From assembly GCF_964030935.1 (NCBI RefSeq), contig NZ_OZ034990.1, positions 994,001 to 1,058,000 of the forward strand: 64,000 nucleotides of DNA. Direction: 5' to 3'. The DNA comes from Rickettsiella endosymbiont of Aleochara curtula. GTDB taxonomy: Bacteria > Pseudomonadota > Gammaproteobacteria > Diplorickettsiales > Diplorickettsiaceae. The first letter of the stretch is position 1. Each line of letters opens with the position of its first letter. The translations under genes were made by a program, and so were the position numbers. Of the stretch, positions 1-8,968 are shown piece by piece. The notes under the pieces are model-generated. The model was not told the DNA's origin, ran no database searches, and saw only the letters and a program-made list of their open reading frames with translations.

Positions 1-2
1 CC

Positions 3-74
3 CCCTTACCCATGAATTCAACTGATTCCGACTCTAATTCTTTATCAGTTATAGGATCTAAGCATGCACATTAA
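3..74 (+). CDS. 3' end of an upstream gene (partial)
   Basis: The window opens inside a reading frame that is open from base 3 and ends at TAA (72-74). It would give a short hydrophilic tail ending ...NSLSVIGSKHAH. It overlaps the ATG of the next gene at 64 by 11 bases, which is typical of a translationally coupled pair. The neighbour is an M16-type peptidase homologue, and M16B proteins often occur as adjacent active and inactive subunits, so this may be the tail of the active partner. That identity is inference; the visible 23 residues carry no motif. Confidence 0.4.
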   Translation, partial: PLPMNSTDSDSNSLSVIGSKHAH

Positions 75-1386
75 ATCTTCCTTTTATTTTTTGGCTTTCT
101 TATCACTATTTATTGCTGGCATTACGCAAGCAGAAACTTCACACGCCATTCTAAAAATTGAACATTGGTCTACAAAAAATGGCGTACCGGTTTATTTCGT
201 TGCTAAAAATGAAATACCCATTATAGATATCGGTGTATTATTTCATGCGGGTTCTGCTCAAGATTATAATTCCCCCGGAATTGCTCAATTTACCGCACAA
301 ATGCTAGATCAAGGCACGCAAAATTTAAATGTAGATCAAATTGCCAATCGTTTTGAAGCCGTCGGAGCTCACTATAACGCTGGCATTAACCAAGACATGA
401 CTGTTCTAAATCTTCGCTCACTGAGTGCTCCACAATACTTCAATCCAGCATTCAGTACGTTTTCTACCTTACTTAAGGATGCTTCTTTCCCGCAAACCGC
501 TATAAATCGAATAAAAAAACAAATTTTAATCTCCTTACAACAGGAAGCGCAAATACCTAGCGCTATTGCTGCAAAAACCTTCTATCAAACTTTATATGGT
601 CTTCATGCTTATGCTTCACCTATATTAGGAAATAAAACAAGTATTGAGCAAATATCTCAAGAAAAATTACTAAAATTTTATCGCCTCAACTACGTAGCAC
701 AAAATGCCATGATAGCTATCGTAGGCAATGTAACTAAAGCTAAAGCAATAAATATTGCTGAACAGCTTTCCACCATGCTGGAGAAAGGGGAAAAATCTCT
801 TCCCATTAATACACCTTTATCTCCGCATTTAAAAAATCACATCATAAAAGTTCCCTACCCTTCCAAACAAACGACTATTTTTTTAGGTCAAATCGGGATT
901 GCTGTAAAAGATCCTGATTATTTTCCGTTAGTTGTCGGTAACCAAATTTTAGGTGGGGGAATACTTACCTCAAAACTTTTTAATGAGGTTAGAAATAAAC
1001 GCGGTTTATGTTACGGAATAAACAGTGGATTCAAGCCGTTACAAGCTGCCGGCCCTTTCTTAATTGTGTTACAAACGCGTCGAGATCAAGCTGCCAAAGC
1101 ACTTTCCCTAACTCAACAAACTTTGAAAAATTTTCTGGCCAAGGGGCCAACTACACAAGAATTGCAAGGAGCTAAACAAGCCCTTATTGGCAGTTTCCCA
1201 TCTTCTATTTCAAGTAATGAAGGAATTTTAGCTGCTACGGAAAAAATTGGTTTTTACCAATTACCTCTAGATTATTTAGATACCTATCAACAAAAAATAA
1301 ACTCCGTCAACTTAGAACAAATTCGCCACGCCTACCAAAGGATTAAACCAGAAAAAATGCTTGTGGTCATGCTCGGAAAACAATAA
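64..1386 (+). CDS. M16 family peptidase-like protein, zinc motif missing
   Basis: A 440-residue secreted protein with an N-terminal signal peptide (about residues 1-23, hydrophobic core FYFLAFLSLFIAGI, cut near TQA-ET). The fold follows M16B peptidases (pitrilysin/insulinase-like): an N-terminal domain with the HAGSAQD...GIAQFTAQMLDQGT segment, then a C-terminal domain with GGGILTSKLFNEVRNKRGLCYGI, the region that normally carries the R/Y substrate-binding pair. The zinc motif HxxEH should fall at residues 75-79 but reads QFTAQ, so all metal and catalytic residues are replaced. M16B enzymes often work as a heterodimer of one catalytic and one non-catalytic chain. This protein fits the non-catalytic chain, probably periplasmic, with its partner encoded just upstream. 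It overlaps the upstream frame and converges directly on the next gene with no gap. Confidence 0.85.
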   Translation: MHIKSSFYFLAFLSLFIAGITQAETSHAILKIEHWSTKNGVPVYFVAKNEIPIIDIGVLFHAGSAQDYNSPGIAQFTAQMLDQGTQNLNVDQIANRFEAVGAHYNAGINQDMTVLNLRSLSAPQYFNPAFSTFSTLLKDASFPQTAINRIKKQILISLQQEAQIPSAIAAKTFYQTLYGLHAYASPILGNKTSIEQISQEKLLKFYRLNYVAQNAMIAIVGNVTKAKAINIAEQLSTMLEKGEKSLPINTPLSPHLKNHIIKVPYPSKQTTIFLGQIGIAVKDPDYFPLVVGNQILGGGILTSKLFNEVRNKRGLCYGINSGFKPLQAAGPFLIVLQTRRDQAAKALSLTQQTLKNFLAKGPTTQELQGAKQALIGSFPSSISSNEGILAATEKIGFYQLPLDYLDTYQQKINSVNLEQIRHAYQRIKPEKMLVVMLGKQ

Positions 1387-4300
1387 CTATATCGGATAGA
1401 AAATCGTTCTATTTTCCAGACGATAGGTATCCACTACTACAGTTGGTTGAGGAAACATAGGAGCAGGATAAAGCATTATTGGAGCAGGAGTTAAGTAAAC
1501 GGTAGGTCCTAGCGGTGGAGGATTGTAAATATTAGTTTCTATAGGATCTGCTCCCAATGTCGCTTGGTCAGTTAAGCAAGAAGTATCTGGTTGAAACTGA
1601 TTATTATCAGCAATAGTTTTTATACCAGTAGTTTGAATACCAGTGTTCAGTGGATCTATACGGCTCATAAGAAAATTGTACTTACTGTAAGGTATGACAG
1701 CCTTTAAATCTGCTTTAGCTCTCTCTTTATTTGTATATTCTTCCTCTAAACGTATCCTAATCTTATTACACTCATTGGTCGACTTTAAAACTTCAGTTAC
1801 TAAACTAAGTTCTGTGTCGTTACCCGCATGCGCGTCCTCCGAGCATAAAGATTCTTCTATGCTTGGTACAAATATTTCAGATTGTTCTTCACCAAAATTT
1901 CTTGCAGGGGTTTCTTCTGCATCCTCTTCAATCAACGGGATAGACTGTGGATGAGCAAGTTTATTACCGTCATCATCATTTTTTTCTTCTATATAAGACT
2001 GCGCCTTTATTTTTTCATTTAAAAGAGAATACATTTTGCAGCAATCAGCATCTTTTTCTTTAATGATGGCAAATAATTTAATCACCCGATCATCTGTATC
2101 GCATTTAATTAGATTGATTAATTTTTCTAACCAACTTGACTGTTCTTTTAAACGTATATAATCATTAGATAATTTTCCATGTATTTGGCGTTTCACTTTT
2201 TTAGTCATCGACTTAGAAAAAAAATGAGGCCCCATCTGATCTTTTACAAGAGAAGTAGAAAGTATATTTAGAATTTTTTTAGCTTCATTATTATAATTAT
2301 GGTATTTATTTATTATTGAATTAACTTGCCCGATAAGCAGTTCTATCGATGAAGAGGAATTAGTAATCAGCTCTTGCAATTGAATGAACTTTTTTTGATG
2401 ATCCTGCCTAACATTTAATGTTTTTTTTATTACAATCTCCTCTACGAGTTCTAATAGTTTTGGCAAACTCAGACTTGATAAGTCTGGAGTTTCATTTGGA
2501 TTTTTCCAACCGTTTATGCTCGATAAGAGCTTCTGCATTGATGAAGAGATCTGACCTATAGCAGAAGAAATTTTTTGACGAACTCGAGTTATATCTAGGT
2601 TTTTTTCCTTTATAAGCTTTAAACTCTCAGATAAATTTTCTGACAAACAACTTAGTGACTCATAACAATACTCTACAGCTTTGTTGCATTCTATTTCTGT
2701 ATTTTTCTTTGGGTGGGATTGGTTGGTTTTACTAAGCTTTGCCGGCGTAGGTTTATTAATAAACTTATGTTTTTCTATTTTTTGATATTCTAATTCACAA
2801 ATTTTTTGCTTTTTCTCTAAACATTTTATTGAATTTAGCAATAAATTTTTCTCGGGCATGGGAACTTGACTAGACTCTAATCTTGGAGCAAGGGAGTTTT
2901 CTAAAGATTTTGTATCAAATAAGATACGCCTGGTATCCTGGACGACCTCTAGATTTAATTTAATTTCCTCAAGAATATTTTTTTTATGAAGAGTATATTC
3001 TTCTTGATTTTTAAAGGTCTTTTCAAGAAATTTATTTATTTCTTGATTTTTTCTTTCTTCTAATACTTGTAAAGCTTTTAATTTAATATTGTTAAATACG
3101 CTTAATGTAACTAACTCAGTATAAAGTAATTTACTGTTAAACCCCTTTAGAGTGGCATTGAAATCTGTATAAAGTAAAGTAAAAACATAGTAAAAACTAA
3201 ATTCTATTAAATCTTCAAGCTCTATGCTGTCTAAAACAGAAATATCATCTTTAGAATAGCTTTCAGTCATTTCATTAATAAATGAATTAATCCTGGTATT
3301 TAAGGGTGTATAAAATTGATCTCTACAGATAGCATGAAATAAATGATTTAAAGCTTCTTGGTTAGTTTCTATATACTCTGATCTCCTCATGTTATTTAAT
3401 GTAAAATCATTGCCAATTTTTGCATTAAATATTTCTAGAAATTTTGGGAGGTGCGCTTCATTAACGATAATTGCCAACATGCGACGCATTTTTGTCAAAT
3501 TCATATATTTGTTGTTAATAAAGTTACTGGTCTTTCTATTAACGATTTGAATTTCATTTTCAACTATATTATAAAAAATTAGTGCTTTGTTCACATCTTC
3601 TTCTTTTTCTTCCGATTTTCTTCCAAGAAAATCATTATATTTTTTAACTATTTTATCTAAAGCTTCTTGTAAATCATTTAATCCATAAACAAGCGTGTTC
3701 TTAGTATTGGCCTTATAATTAACTATATTTAATTCTAAATTAACTGATTTTTTTAGATGCTCTAAATTATTCTTAACTGTTTTTAATTTAAGAAACTCAA
3801 ATACAAGTTCGTAGAAAAAAAAACAGCGCAATGCGGCCAATTCATAATTGAACTCTGGCAAAGGAATATTAGTAGAAATATTTTTCGATAAGAAAAATTT
3901 GAGATCAGTTAAATTGAAATTATCGGGACTAAAATAAGTACATTCATAAAATATGGCTTTTAGAATTAGAAGTGAATTGACATAAGAGTCACTTGAATGT
4001 TGAATATTTTCAAAGAAGTTTTTTGCGTATTGCTTGAAACAACATTGGTACGTTTGAAAAGATAAAGCAACCAATACCTTAGAAAAACAATCTCCTTCGA
4101 CATACTCATTATACAAATTTTCTTCTTCGAATTTTAAATTACCGATTAATTTTGCAGAGATATTTTTCCCTTGGTGTTCAAAATTTTCTTTTTGAATTGC
4201 CAAAGTATGAAACCGTCTGATAAAGATAAAAAATAAGGTGAAATCTTTAACAGAGTCGGTAATGTATTCTAATTTTTTAATTAAAGTAGTTAGGTTAGTT

Positions 4301-4569
4301 TTTTGTTCTTCAAACCGATTCTTTCCTATCAGGAATTTTAAAATTAAATCTTGATTGTTTATTTTGGCCAATAAGTCATTGGCTTTATCAATTTTTTTTT
4401 CTAAAATGGACAATTCATTTACATGACCAAGTAATTCTTGTGATAAAGAGTAAATAGTTGGGGCCCGCATGTTATCAAGAATTTGAGAAACATTTTGACT
4501 AAGATTTCCGGCCTCCTCAAGCTTATCTTCAATTAAGTCATTTATTGTTTTTGGCATATTACCTTCCAT
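1387..4569 (-). CDS. Large coiled-coil protein of unknown function, candidate effector
   Basis: A 1060-residue protein with no domain I recognise. It is rich in Lys, Glu, Asn, Leu and Ile, with long heptad-like stretches (for example around residues 30-100, 500-600 and 640-760) suggesting extended alpha-helical or coiled-coil structure. It has no signal peptide or convincing membrane segment. The C-terminal 60 residues differ: they are Pro/Thr-rich (PPPLGPTVYLTPAPIML) and end in an aromatic TIFYPI tail. Translation may start at the first Met or at Met5 (MPKTINDLIE). It is a single-gene unit: its stop abuts the stop of the convergent M16 gene and 131 AT-rich bases separate it from hemL. Large orphan helical proteins of this type in Legionellales are often type IV secretion effectors. 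That is inference, as no eukaryotic-like domain is visible. Confidence 0.75.
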   Translation of the reverse strand: MEGNMPKTINDLIEDKLEEAGNLSQNVSQILDNMRAPTIYSLSQELLGHVNELSILEKKIDKANDLLAKINNQDLILKFLIGKNRFEEQKTNLTTLIKKLEYITDSVKDFTLFFIFIRRFHTLAIQKENFEHQGKNISAKLIGNLKFEEENLYNEYVEGDCFSKVLVALSFQTYQCCFKQYAKNFFENIQHSSDSYVNSLLILKAIFYECTYFSPDNFNLTDLKFFLSKNISTNIPLPEFNYELAALRCFFFYELVFEFLKLKTVKNNLEHLKKSVNLELNIVNYKANTKNTLVYGLNDLQEALDKIVKKYNDFLGRKSEEKEEDVNKALIFYNIVENEIQIVNRKTSNFINNKYMNLTKMRRMLAIIVNEAHLPKFLEIFNAKIGNDFTLNNMRRSEYIETNQEALNHLFHAICRDQFYTPLNTRINSFINEMTESYSKDDISVLDSIELEDLIEFSFYYVFTLLYTDFNATLKGFNSKLLYTELVTLSVFNNIKLKALQVLEERKNQEINKFLEKTFKNQEEYTLHKKNILEEIKLNLEVVQDTRRILFDTKSLENSLAPRLESSQVPMPEKNLLLNSIKCLEKKQKICELEYQKIEKHKFINKPTPAKLSKTNQSHPKKNTEIECNKAVEYCYESLSCLSENLSESLKLIKEKNLDITRVRQKISSAIGQISSSMQKLLSSINGWKNPNETPDLSSLSLPKLLELVEEIVIKKTLNVRQDHQKKFIQLQELITNSSSSIELLIGQVNSIINKYHNYNNEAKKILNILSTSLVKDQMGPHFFSKSMTKKVKRQIHGKLSNDYIRLKEQSSWLEKLINLIKCDTDDRVIKLFAIIKEKDADCCKMYSLLNEKIKAQSYIEEKNDDDGNKLAHPQSIPLIEEDAEETPARNFGEEQSEIFVPSIEESLCSEDAHAGNDTELSLVTEVLKSTNECNKIRIRLEEEYTNKERAKADLKAVIPYSKYNFLMSRIDPLNTGIQTTGIKTIADNNQFQPDTSCLTDQATLGADPIETNIYNPPPLGPTVYLTPAPIMLYPAPMFPQPTVVVDTYRLENRTIFYPI

Positions 4570-4700
4570 GATAAAGCATTTTTATATTGTCACGCTCAAT
4601 AATACACCATATAAATTTATTTTTTAATTATTTTAGAAAAAAAATAGAAAATAATTTTTATTAGAAATAAGACGATTTTTTAGATAATAGAAAGAAGTAA

Positions 4701-6017
4701 TTAAGCATGAATTAATGAAGCAGATTCTTGTTTACACTTTAATTTATGAAAAACCCTCTCAGCTGCAGCTAAAGTTAAATTTATCTCCTGAACTTCATGT
4801 GCGCTCGATATAAAACCCGATTCAAAAGCGGATGGTGAAAAGTAAATACCTTCTGCTAACATTCTATGAAAGAATTCTTTGAAAAATATTTGATTAGCTG
4901 ATTTTACCTGTTGATAATTATAGACTTCGCCTTCATTGCAAAAAAGAAATCCAAATAAACCTCCAACATGATGTGCTTGAAAACCAATATTGGCGGCTTT
5001 AGCCAGATCTAATAATCCTGAAATAAGCTTTTCGTTTATAAAATTTAATTCCGAATAAAACTCTGGTTGGCTGATTATCTCTAAAGTAGCAAGGCCTGCT
5101 GCCACTGTGACTGGATTGCCCGATAAAGTGCCCGCCTGATAAACATCTCCTAGCGGGGCAAGACAATCCATAACTTCGGCGCGTCCACCTAAGGCACCAA
5201 CTGGCAAACCACCGCCAATAATTTTGCCCAGTGTGGTCAAGTCTGGTTTCACTTGATAGATTTCTTGGGCACCACCTAAAGCCACCCTAAAGCCTGATAT
5301 CACCTCATCAAAAATTAGTAAGCTTCCATAATAATCGCATAACTCACGCAATCCTTCTAAAAAACCCGACAATGGTAAAATACAATTCATATTCGCCGCG
5401 ATAGGCTCTACGATGACAGCGGCAATTTCCTTACCATAATGCATAAACATTTGCGTGACTTGCTCGAGATTATTAAAGTCAACACTCAAGGTTTGTTCTG
5501 CTACTACTTTGGGCACTCCAGCACTATCAGGGATACCGAAACTAGCTAATCCGGAACCCGCTTTTACTAACAACGCATCTACATGGCCATGATAACAACC
5601 ATTAAATTTTAGGATTTTATCACGACCGGTAAAGCCTCGAGCAAGACGTATAGCTGTCATAGTAGCTTCTGTACCTGAGTTCATTAACCGTACTTTTGCT
5701 AAATTAGGCATTAAATGAGAAATTTTTTCGGCCAAGTCAATTTCCCCAGAAGTCGGGGCGCCGAAACTTAAGCCTCGTTTAGCGGCTTCTTCTACAGCAG
5801 ACACAATTTTTTCGGGTGCATGCCCAAGAATCAATGCTCCCCAGGAACCTACATAATCGATATAGGATTTACCTTCTACATCAAACAAATAAGCCCCTTT
5901 CCCATGCGAAAAGAATATCGGATCGCCACCCACGGCATTAAACGAGCGCACTGGAGAATTAACCCCCCCGGGGATAACCTGCTTCGCTTTACAAAATAAC
6001 TCATGTGAAGAAATCAT
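4701..6017 (-). CDS. hemL: Glutamate-1-semialdehyde 2,1-aminomutase
   Basis: The cytosolic PLP enzyme that converts glutamate-1-semialdehyde to 5-aminolevulinate in the C5 route of haem synthesis. Its 438 residues match the usual family length. The N-terminal [13 protein letters not shown] segment, the [17 protein letters not shown] phosphate-binding region and [12 protein letters not shown] (Asp of the PLP pyridine contact) are all present. The Schiff-base lysine is K265 in [14 protein letters not shown]. The gene stands alone on the minus strand, divergent from mrdA, with a 378-base gap that contains a nested palindrome close to the hemL start. Confidence 0.97.
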   Translation of the reverse strand: MISSHELFCKAKQVIPGGVNSPVRSFNAVGGDPIFFSHGKGAYLFDVEGKSYIDYVGSWGALILGHAPEKIVSAVEEAAKRGLSFGAPTSGEIDLAEKISHLMPNLAKVRLMNSGTEATMTAIRLARGFTGRDKILKFNGCYHGHVDALLVKAGSGLASFGIPDSAGVPKVVAEQTLSVDFNNLEQVTQMFMHYGKEIAAVIVEPIAANMNCILPLSGFLEGLRELCDYYGSLLIFDEVISGFRVALGGAQEIYQVKPDLTTLGKIIGGGLPVGALGGRAEVMDCLAPLGDVYQAGTLSGNPVTVAAGLATLEIISQPEFYSELNFINEKLISGLLDLAKAANIGFQAHHVGGLFGFLFCNEGEVYNYQQVKSANQIFFKEFFHRMLAEGIYFSPSAFESGFISSAHEVQEINLTLAAAERVFHKLKCKQESASLIHA

Positions 6018-6093
6018 ATTTAACTTAGACCTGTCTTAAACCTTTAGTTTTTTATATACTCAGAGAAATTAAATGTTTGATACATTTATATTG

Positions 6094-6144
6094 TTTTTGC
6101 CTAATAGCAATTTATCGATTGTAAACGATAAACAAGGGCAAAAA
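6094..6144. promoter_or_regulatory. Nested palindrome upstream of hemL
   Basis: Outer arms TTTTTGCC (6094-6101) and GGCAAAAA (6137-6144) enclose inner arms TTTATCG (6111-6117) and CGATAAA (6126-6132). Its centre is about 100 bases ahead of the hemL start codon. It could be an operator, a hairpin in the hemL leader or a decayed palindromic repeat. No T-run suggests a terminator. Confidence 0.45.
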
Positions 6145-6284
6145 TGTCGTCGTGAGGCTTACATTTATGCTTTTTAAATGAACAAATTAGTCCTACATAG
6201 CATTGTATAAGTCCCATTTAAAACGCTAAGAACCAAAGCAATCTGAGACATCAAATTATCGACCGTAAATGGCAGTTTTGGGTA

Positions 6285-6346
6285 TATATATTCACGGAGC
6301 TTGGATTTTTGGCAACACAGACAAAAATTCAAGTGGGAAGTGTATA
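6285..6346 (-). repeat. Dispersed palindromic repeat, internally deleted copy
   Basis: It reads TATATTCACGGAGCTTGG at one end and AAGTGGGAAGTGTATA at the other, matching both outer arms of the 125-bp family. The central about 60 bases are gone. The junction lies at GGCAA, a pentamer that occurs twice in full copies, consistent with deletion between short direct repeats. Confidence 0.8.
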
Positions 6347-6395
6347 ACAAGGACCATGCTGTTATTCAGCATTTAACTTAGGCACGAACAACTTT

Positions 6396-8561
6396 ATGCT
6401 CAAGCCAATTAATACATTTAAGAACACTCATCAAGAGCATAAATTATTTAAGCGTAGAGCTATCGCGATCCTTATTGGTATGTCTGTTCTAAGTATCTTA
6501 TTACTAGGCCGACTCGTTTATTTACAAGTTTTTCAACACAAGCTGTATACCACCTTAGCTCGTCAAAATCAGCTTGGCCTAGTCTCCATAGAGCCAAATC
6601 GCGGCTTAATTTATGATAGAAATGGCGTATTACTGGCAGAAAATAAGCCTATTTTCAACCTTGTTATTACGCCTGACCTGGTAAAAAATATTGGCGCTAC
6701 TATTCAACAATTAAGCTCCTTCATTAAAATTGACGCTGAAGATTTAAAACAGTTTAACCGTCAACGGCGCTTACATCATCGCTTTGAGCCTGTCCCTTTA
6801 CGCTTAAAATTAAATGAAGAAGAAGTCGCTAAATTTTCTCTAGAAAGATATCGCTTTCCCGGCGTTGCGATACAAGCGCAAATGATACGTTATTATCCTC
6901 AAGGGGCTTCTTTTGCTGCGATTGTAGGCTACATGGGGAGAATTAATGAAAAAGAACTACAAAGCGTAGATCCCGTCAATTATAGCGCGAGTAATTTTAT
7001 CGGTAAAACCGGCGTAGAGAAATATTATGAAGCACAGCTGCATGGAACAGTCGGTTATCAACAGGTGGAAACGAATGTGCACGGTCAAATTGTACGTATA
7101 TTAAAGCAAACTCGGCCTATAGCAGGAAGAAGTATTACTTTAACTATTGATAGCAGTTTGCAAAAATTAGCCCAACAAGCTTTGGGCAGCCAAAAAGGAG
7201 CTATAGTAGCCTTGGATCCTCGTAATGGCGAAGTTTTAGCCTTCATAAGCAATCCAACTTTCGACCCCAATCTTTTTGTGAGCGGAATCCGACAGCATGA
7301 TTATGAAATATTGCAAAATGAACCGGGAAACCCTCTCTATAACCGTGCCCTGCGTGGAGCTTACCACCCGGGCTCTACTATCAAGCCTTTCATCAGTACA
7401 GGGGCTCTTCTAGAAAATGTAGTCACCCCTACTTTTACCATCCATGACACCGGAGAATTTCAAATTAATGGAAGAGGACGAATTTATCACAATTTTCGTC
7501 GTCATGCTTATGGTGAGGTAAATTTACTTAAGGCGCTGACTGTTTCTTCCGATATTTATTTTTATAATCTAAGTTTACGCATGGGAATAAATAGGATTTA
7601 CACTAGCCTGAAACGATTTGGGTTTGGAAGTCCAACAGATATTGACCTCCCTGACGAAAGTGGCGGAGTTTTACCCAACCCTCAATGGAAAGAAAAATCC
7701 TATAACACTCCCTGGTATGGCGGAGATACATTAAATTGTGGAATAGGCCAAGGCTTTCTATTAGTGACGCCTATACAACTTGCATTCGCAGTCAGCGCGC
7801 TCGCAGAATGGGGAGAACGTTGGAAACCTCATGTTGTATTAAGCTCGCGCAAAAGTGATGGAACAGTAAGCTTTACTAAACCACAATCTTTAGAACCGGT
7901 TAATCTACCTAAAGATATTTTGAGTTTTATTCGTACCGCGATGCAACATGTTGTTAATGCACCAGGAGGAACAGCCGAACGCTTCTTTCCAGGTGTCCCT
8001 TACACATTGGCAGGAAAAACCGGAACTGCACAAGTATATAGTTTAAAAAACGATGAACGTTACGATACCAAAACAGTCGCTGCTAAGCTTCGTGATAATT
8101 CATTATTTATTGCTTTTGCACCTGTTGAAAAACCTTCAATTGCTCTAGCTATCGTTATCCAGAATAGCGTTACTCCAGCCCCTCAAATTGCCCGCAAACT
8201 TTTAGATTATTACTTAATCCCCCCTTCACCCATACCAACTATTACTACACAACAAACCCTCCCAGTGATTGTTCCTGACAAAAAACCGGACAATCAATTA
8301 GGTGAGTCTTCTAAAAACCTATCGAATGCTTCCCAGCCTGTAGATACTTTAACGCCAGCTAAGGTTAAAACAGAGACAGAAGATGACGAAGACGATGAAT
8401 ATAGCAATGAAATAGAAGAACCTGACAACCACCAAGATGCACAGACGAACAAACCAAACAAAAATCCTTCGGCCGCCCCCGCTTCAGAAACAACACCTAG
8501 CAAAAATCACGATGCGGAAGGCTCTTTGGAAACAGATGATAATAACTCACTGGAAGAGTGA
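6396..8561 (+). CDS. mrdA: Penicillin-binding protein 2 (transpeptidase of cell elongation)
   Basis: Class B PBP that cross-links peptidoglycan during lateral wall growth with RodA/MreB. It is anchored by one N-terminal membrane segment (about residues 22-45) after a cytosolic basic stretch. The pedestal region carries the RGLIYDRNG motif (69-77). Transpeptidase motifs are in order: STIK (catalytic S327, K330), SSD at 384-386 in place of the usual SxN, and KTGTAQ at 541-546. At 721 residues it is longer than typical PBP2 (about 620-650). The extra length is a low-complexity, strongly acidic C-terminal tail from about residue 610 (runs such as TEDDEDDEYSNEIEEPDN) that would lie in the periplasm. 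No rodA follows. Confidence 0.95.
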   Translation: MLKPINTFKNTHQEHKLFKRRAIAILIGMSVLSILLLGRLVYLQVFQHKLYTTLARQNQLGLVSIEPNRGLIYDRNGVLLAENKPIFNLVITPDLVKNIGATIQQLSSFIKIDAEDLKQFNRQRRLHHRFEPVPLRLKLNEEEVAKFSLERYRFPGVAIQAQMIRYYPQGASFAAIVGYMGRINEKELQSVDPVNYSASNFIGKTGVEKYYEAQLHGTVGYQQVETNVHGQIVRILKQTRPIAGRSITLTIDSSLQKLAQQALGSQKGAIVALDPRNGEVLAFISNPTFDPNLFVSGIRQHDYEILQNEPGNPLYNRALRGAYHPGSTIKPFISTGALLENVVTPTFTIHDTGEFQINGRGRIYHNFRRHAYGEVNLLKALTVSSDIYFYNLSLRMGINRIYTSLKRFGFGSPTDIDLPDESGGVLPNPQWKEKSYNTPWYGGDTLNCGIGQGFLLVTPIQLAFAVSALAEWGERWKPHVVLSSRKSDGTVSFTKPQSLEPVNLPKDILSFIRTAMQHVVNAPGGTAERFFPGVPYTLAGKTGTAQVYSLKNDERYDTKTVAAKLRDNSLFIAFAPVEKPSIALAIVIQNSVTPAPQIARKLLDYYLIPPSPIPTITTQQTLPVIVPDKKPDNQLGESSKNLSNASQPVDTLTPAKVKTETEDDEDDEYSNEIEEPDNHQDAQTNKPNKNPSAAPASETTPSKNHDAEGSLETDDNNSLEE

Positions 8562-8579
8562 TCGATTAACCTCTCTCGA

Positions 8580-8608
8580 TTGACAAATAAGCTCTATAAG
8601 GGCATGAT
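8580..8608 (+). promoter_or_regulatory. Probable sigma-70 promoter for rpsT
   Basis: A perfect -35 TTGACA at 8580-8585 is followed after 17 bases by CATGAT (8603-8608, 4 of 6 matches to TATAAT). It would place the transcript start roughly 65-70 bases ahead of the TTG start codon of rpsT. Confidence 0.5.
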
Positions 8609-8626
8609 TAGCGCCTATTTACTCGA

Positions 8627-8651
8627 CTTACATTAACTCTGTTGGTGTAAG
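8627..8651 (+). promoter_or_regulatory. Hairpin in the rpsT leader
   Basis: CTTACA (8627-8632) and TGTAAG (8646-8651) pair across a 13-base loop about 20 bases upstream of the Shine-Dalgarno sequence of rpsT. S20 synthesis is autogenously controlled at translation in E. coli, so a leader structure here is plausible. The regulatory role is inference. Confidence 0.35.
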
Positions 8652-8682
8652 CTCGTTTGTTGTTAATTCAGGAGGTTGTCCA

Positions 8683-8961
8683 TTGGCCAATACAAAACAA
8701 GCAAAAAAACGTGTGCGGCAAGCAGAAAAACACCGCCAGCATAATACTAGCTATCGTTCTATGATGCGAACCTATATTAAACGTGTTGTTGTCGCTATTG
8801 AGGGTGGAAAAGCAACCGAAGCTGATGAGGCCTACAAAATCGCGTTACCTATTATTGATCGTATGGCTGACAAAGGTTTTATCCACAAAAATAAAGCCGC
8901 TAGACATAAGAGTCGCTTATTAGTCAGAATTCGCAAATTAACAAATTCTGCTGCCGCTTAA
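8683..8961 (+). CDS. rpsT: 30S ribosomal protein S20
   Basis: A small basic protein (92 residues) of the 30S subunit, binding 16S rRNA. The N-terminus [17 protein letters not shown] and the motif [15 protein letters not shown] are characteristic. The start is TTG at 8683, preceded by a strong AGGAGG (8670-8675). The E. coli gene likewise uses UUG, and the weak start is part of its autogenous translational control. The gene is monocistronic, with its own TTGACA promoter, and converges on the downstream minus-strand gene with only 7 bases between. Confidence 0.97.
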   Translation: MANTKQAKKRVRQAEKHRQHNTSYRSMMRTYIKRVVVAIEGGKATEADEAYKIALPIIDRMADKGFIHKNKAARHKSRLLVRIRKLTNSAAA

Positions 8962-8968
8962 AATCCTA

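Larger units (their letters stand above)
6018..6395. other. hemL-mrdA divergent intergenic region
   Basis: A 378-base gap without a plausible gene. It holds three visible structures: a nested palindrome at 6094-6144, an internally deleted copy of the dispersed repeat at 6285-6346, and a small hairpin (ATGCTG/CAGCAT) at 6356-6372 just ahead of mrdA. The promoters for both divergent genes must lie here, but I could not fix their boxes with confidence. Confidence 0.7.

Noticed and set aside
1387..4569. SMC- or myosin-like ATPase reading of the large coiled-coil protein
   Set aside because: There is no Walker A or B motif or head domain. Only helical composition is shared.
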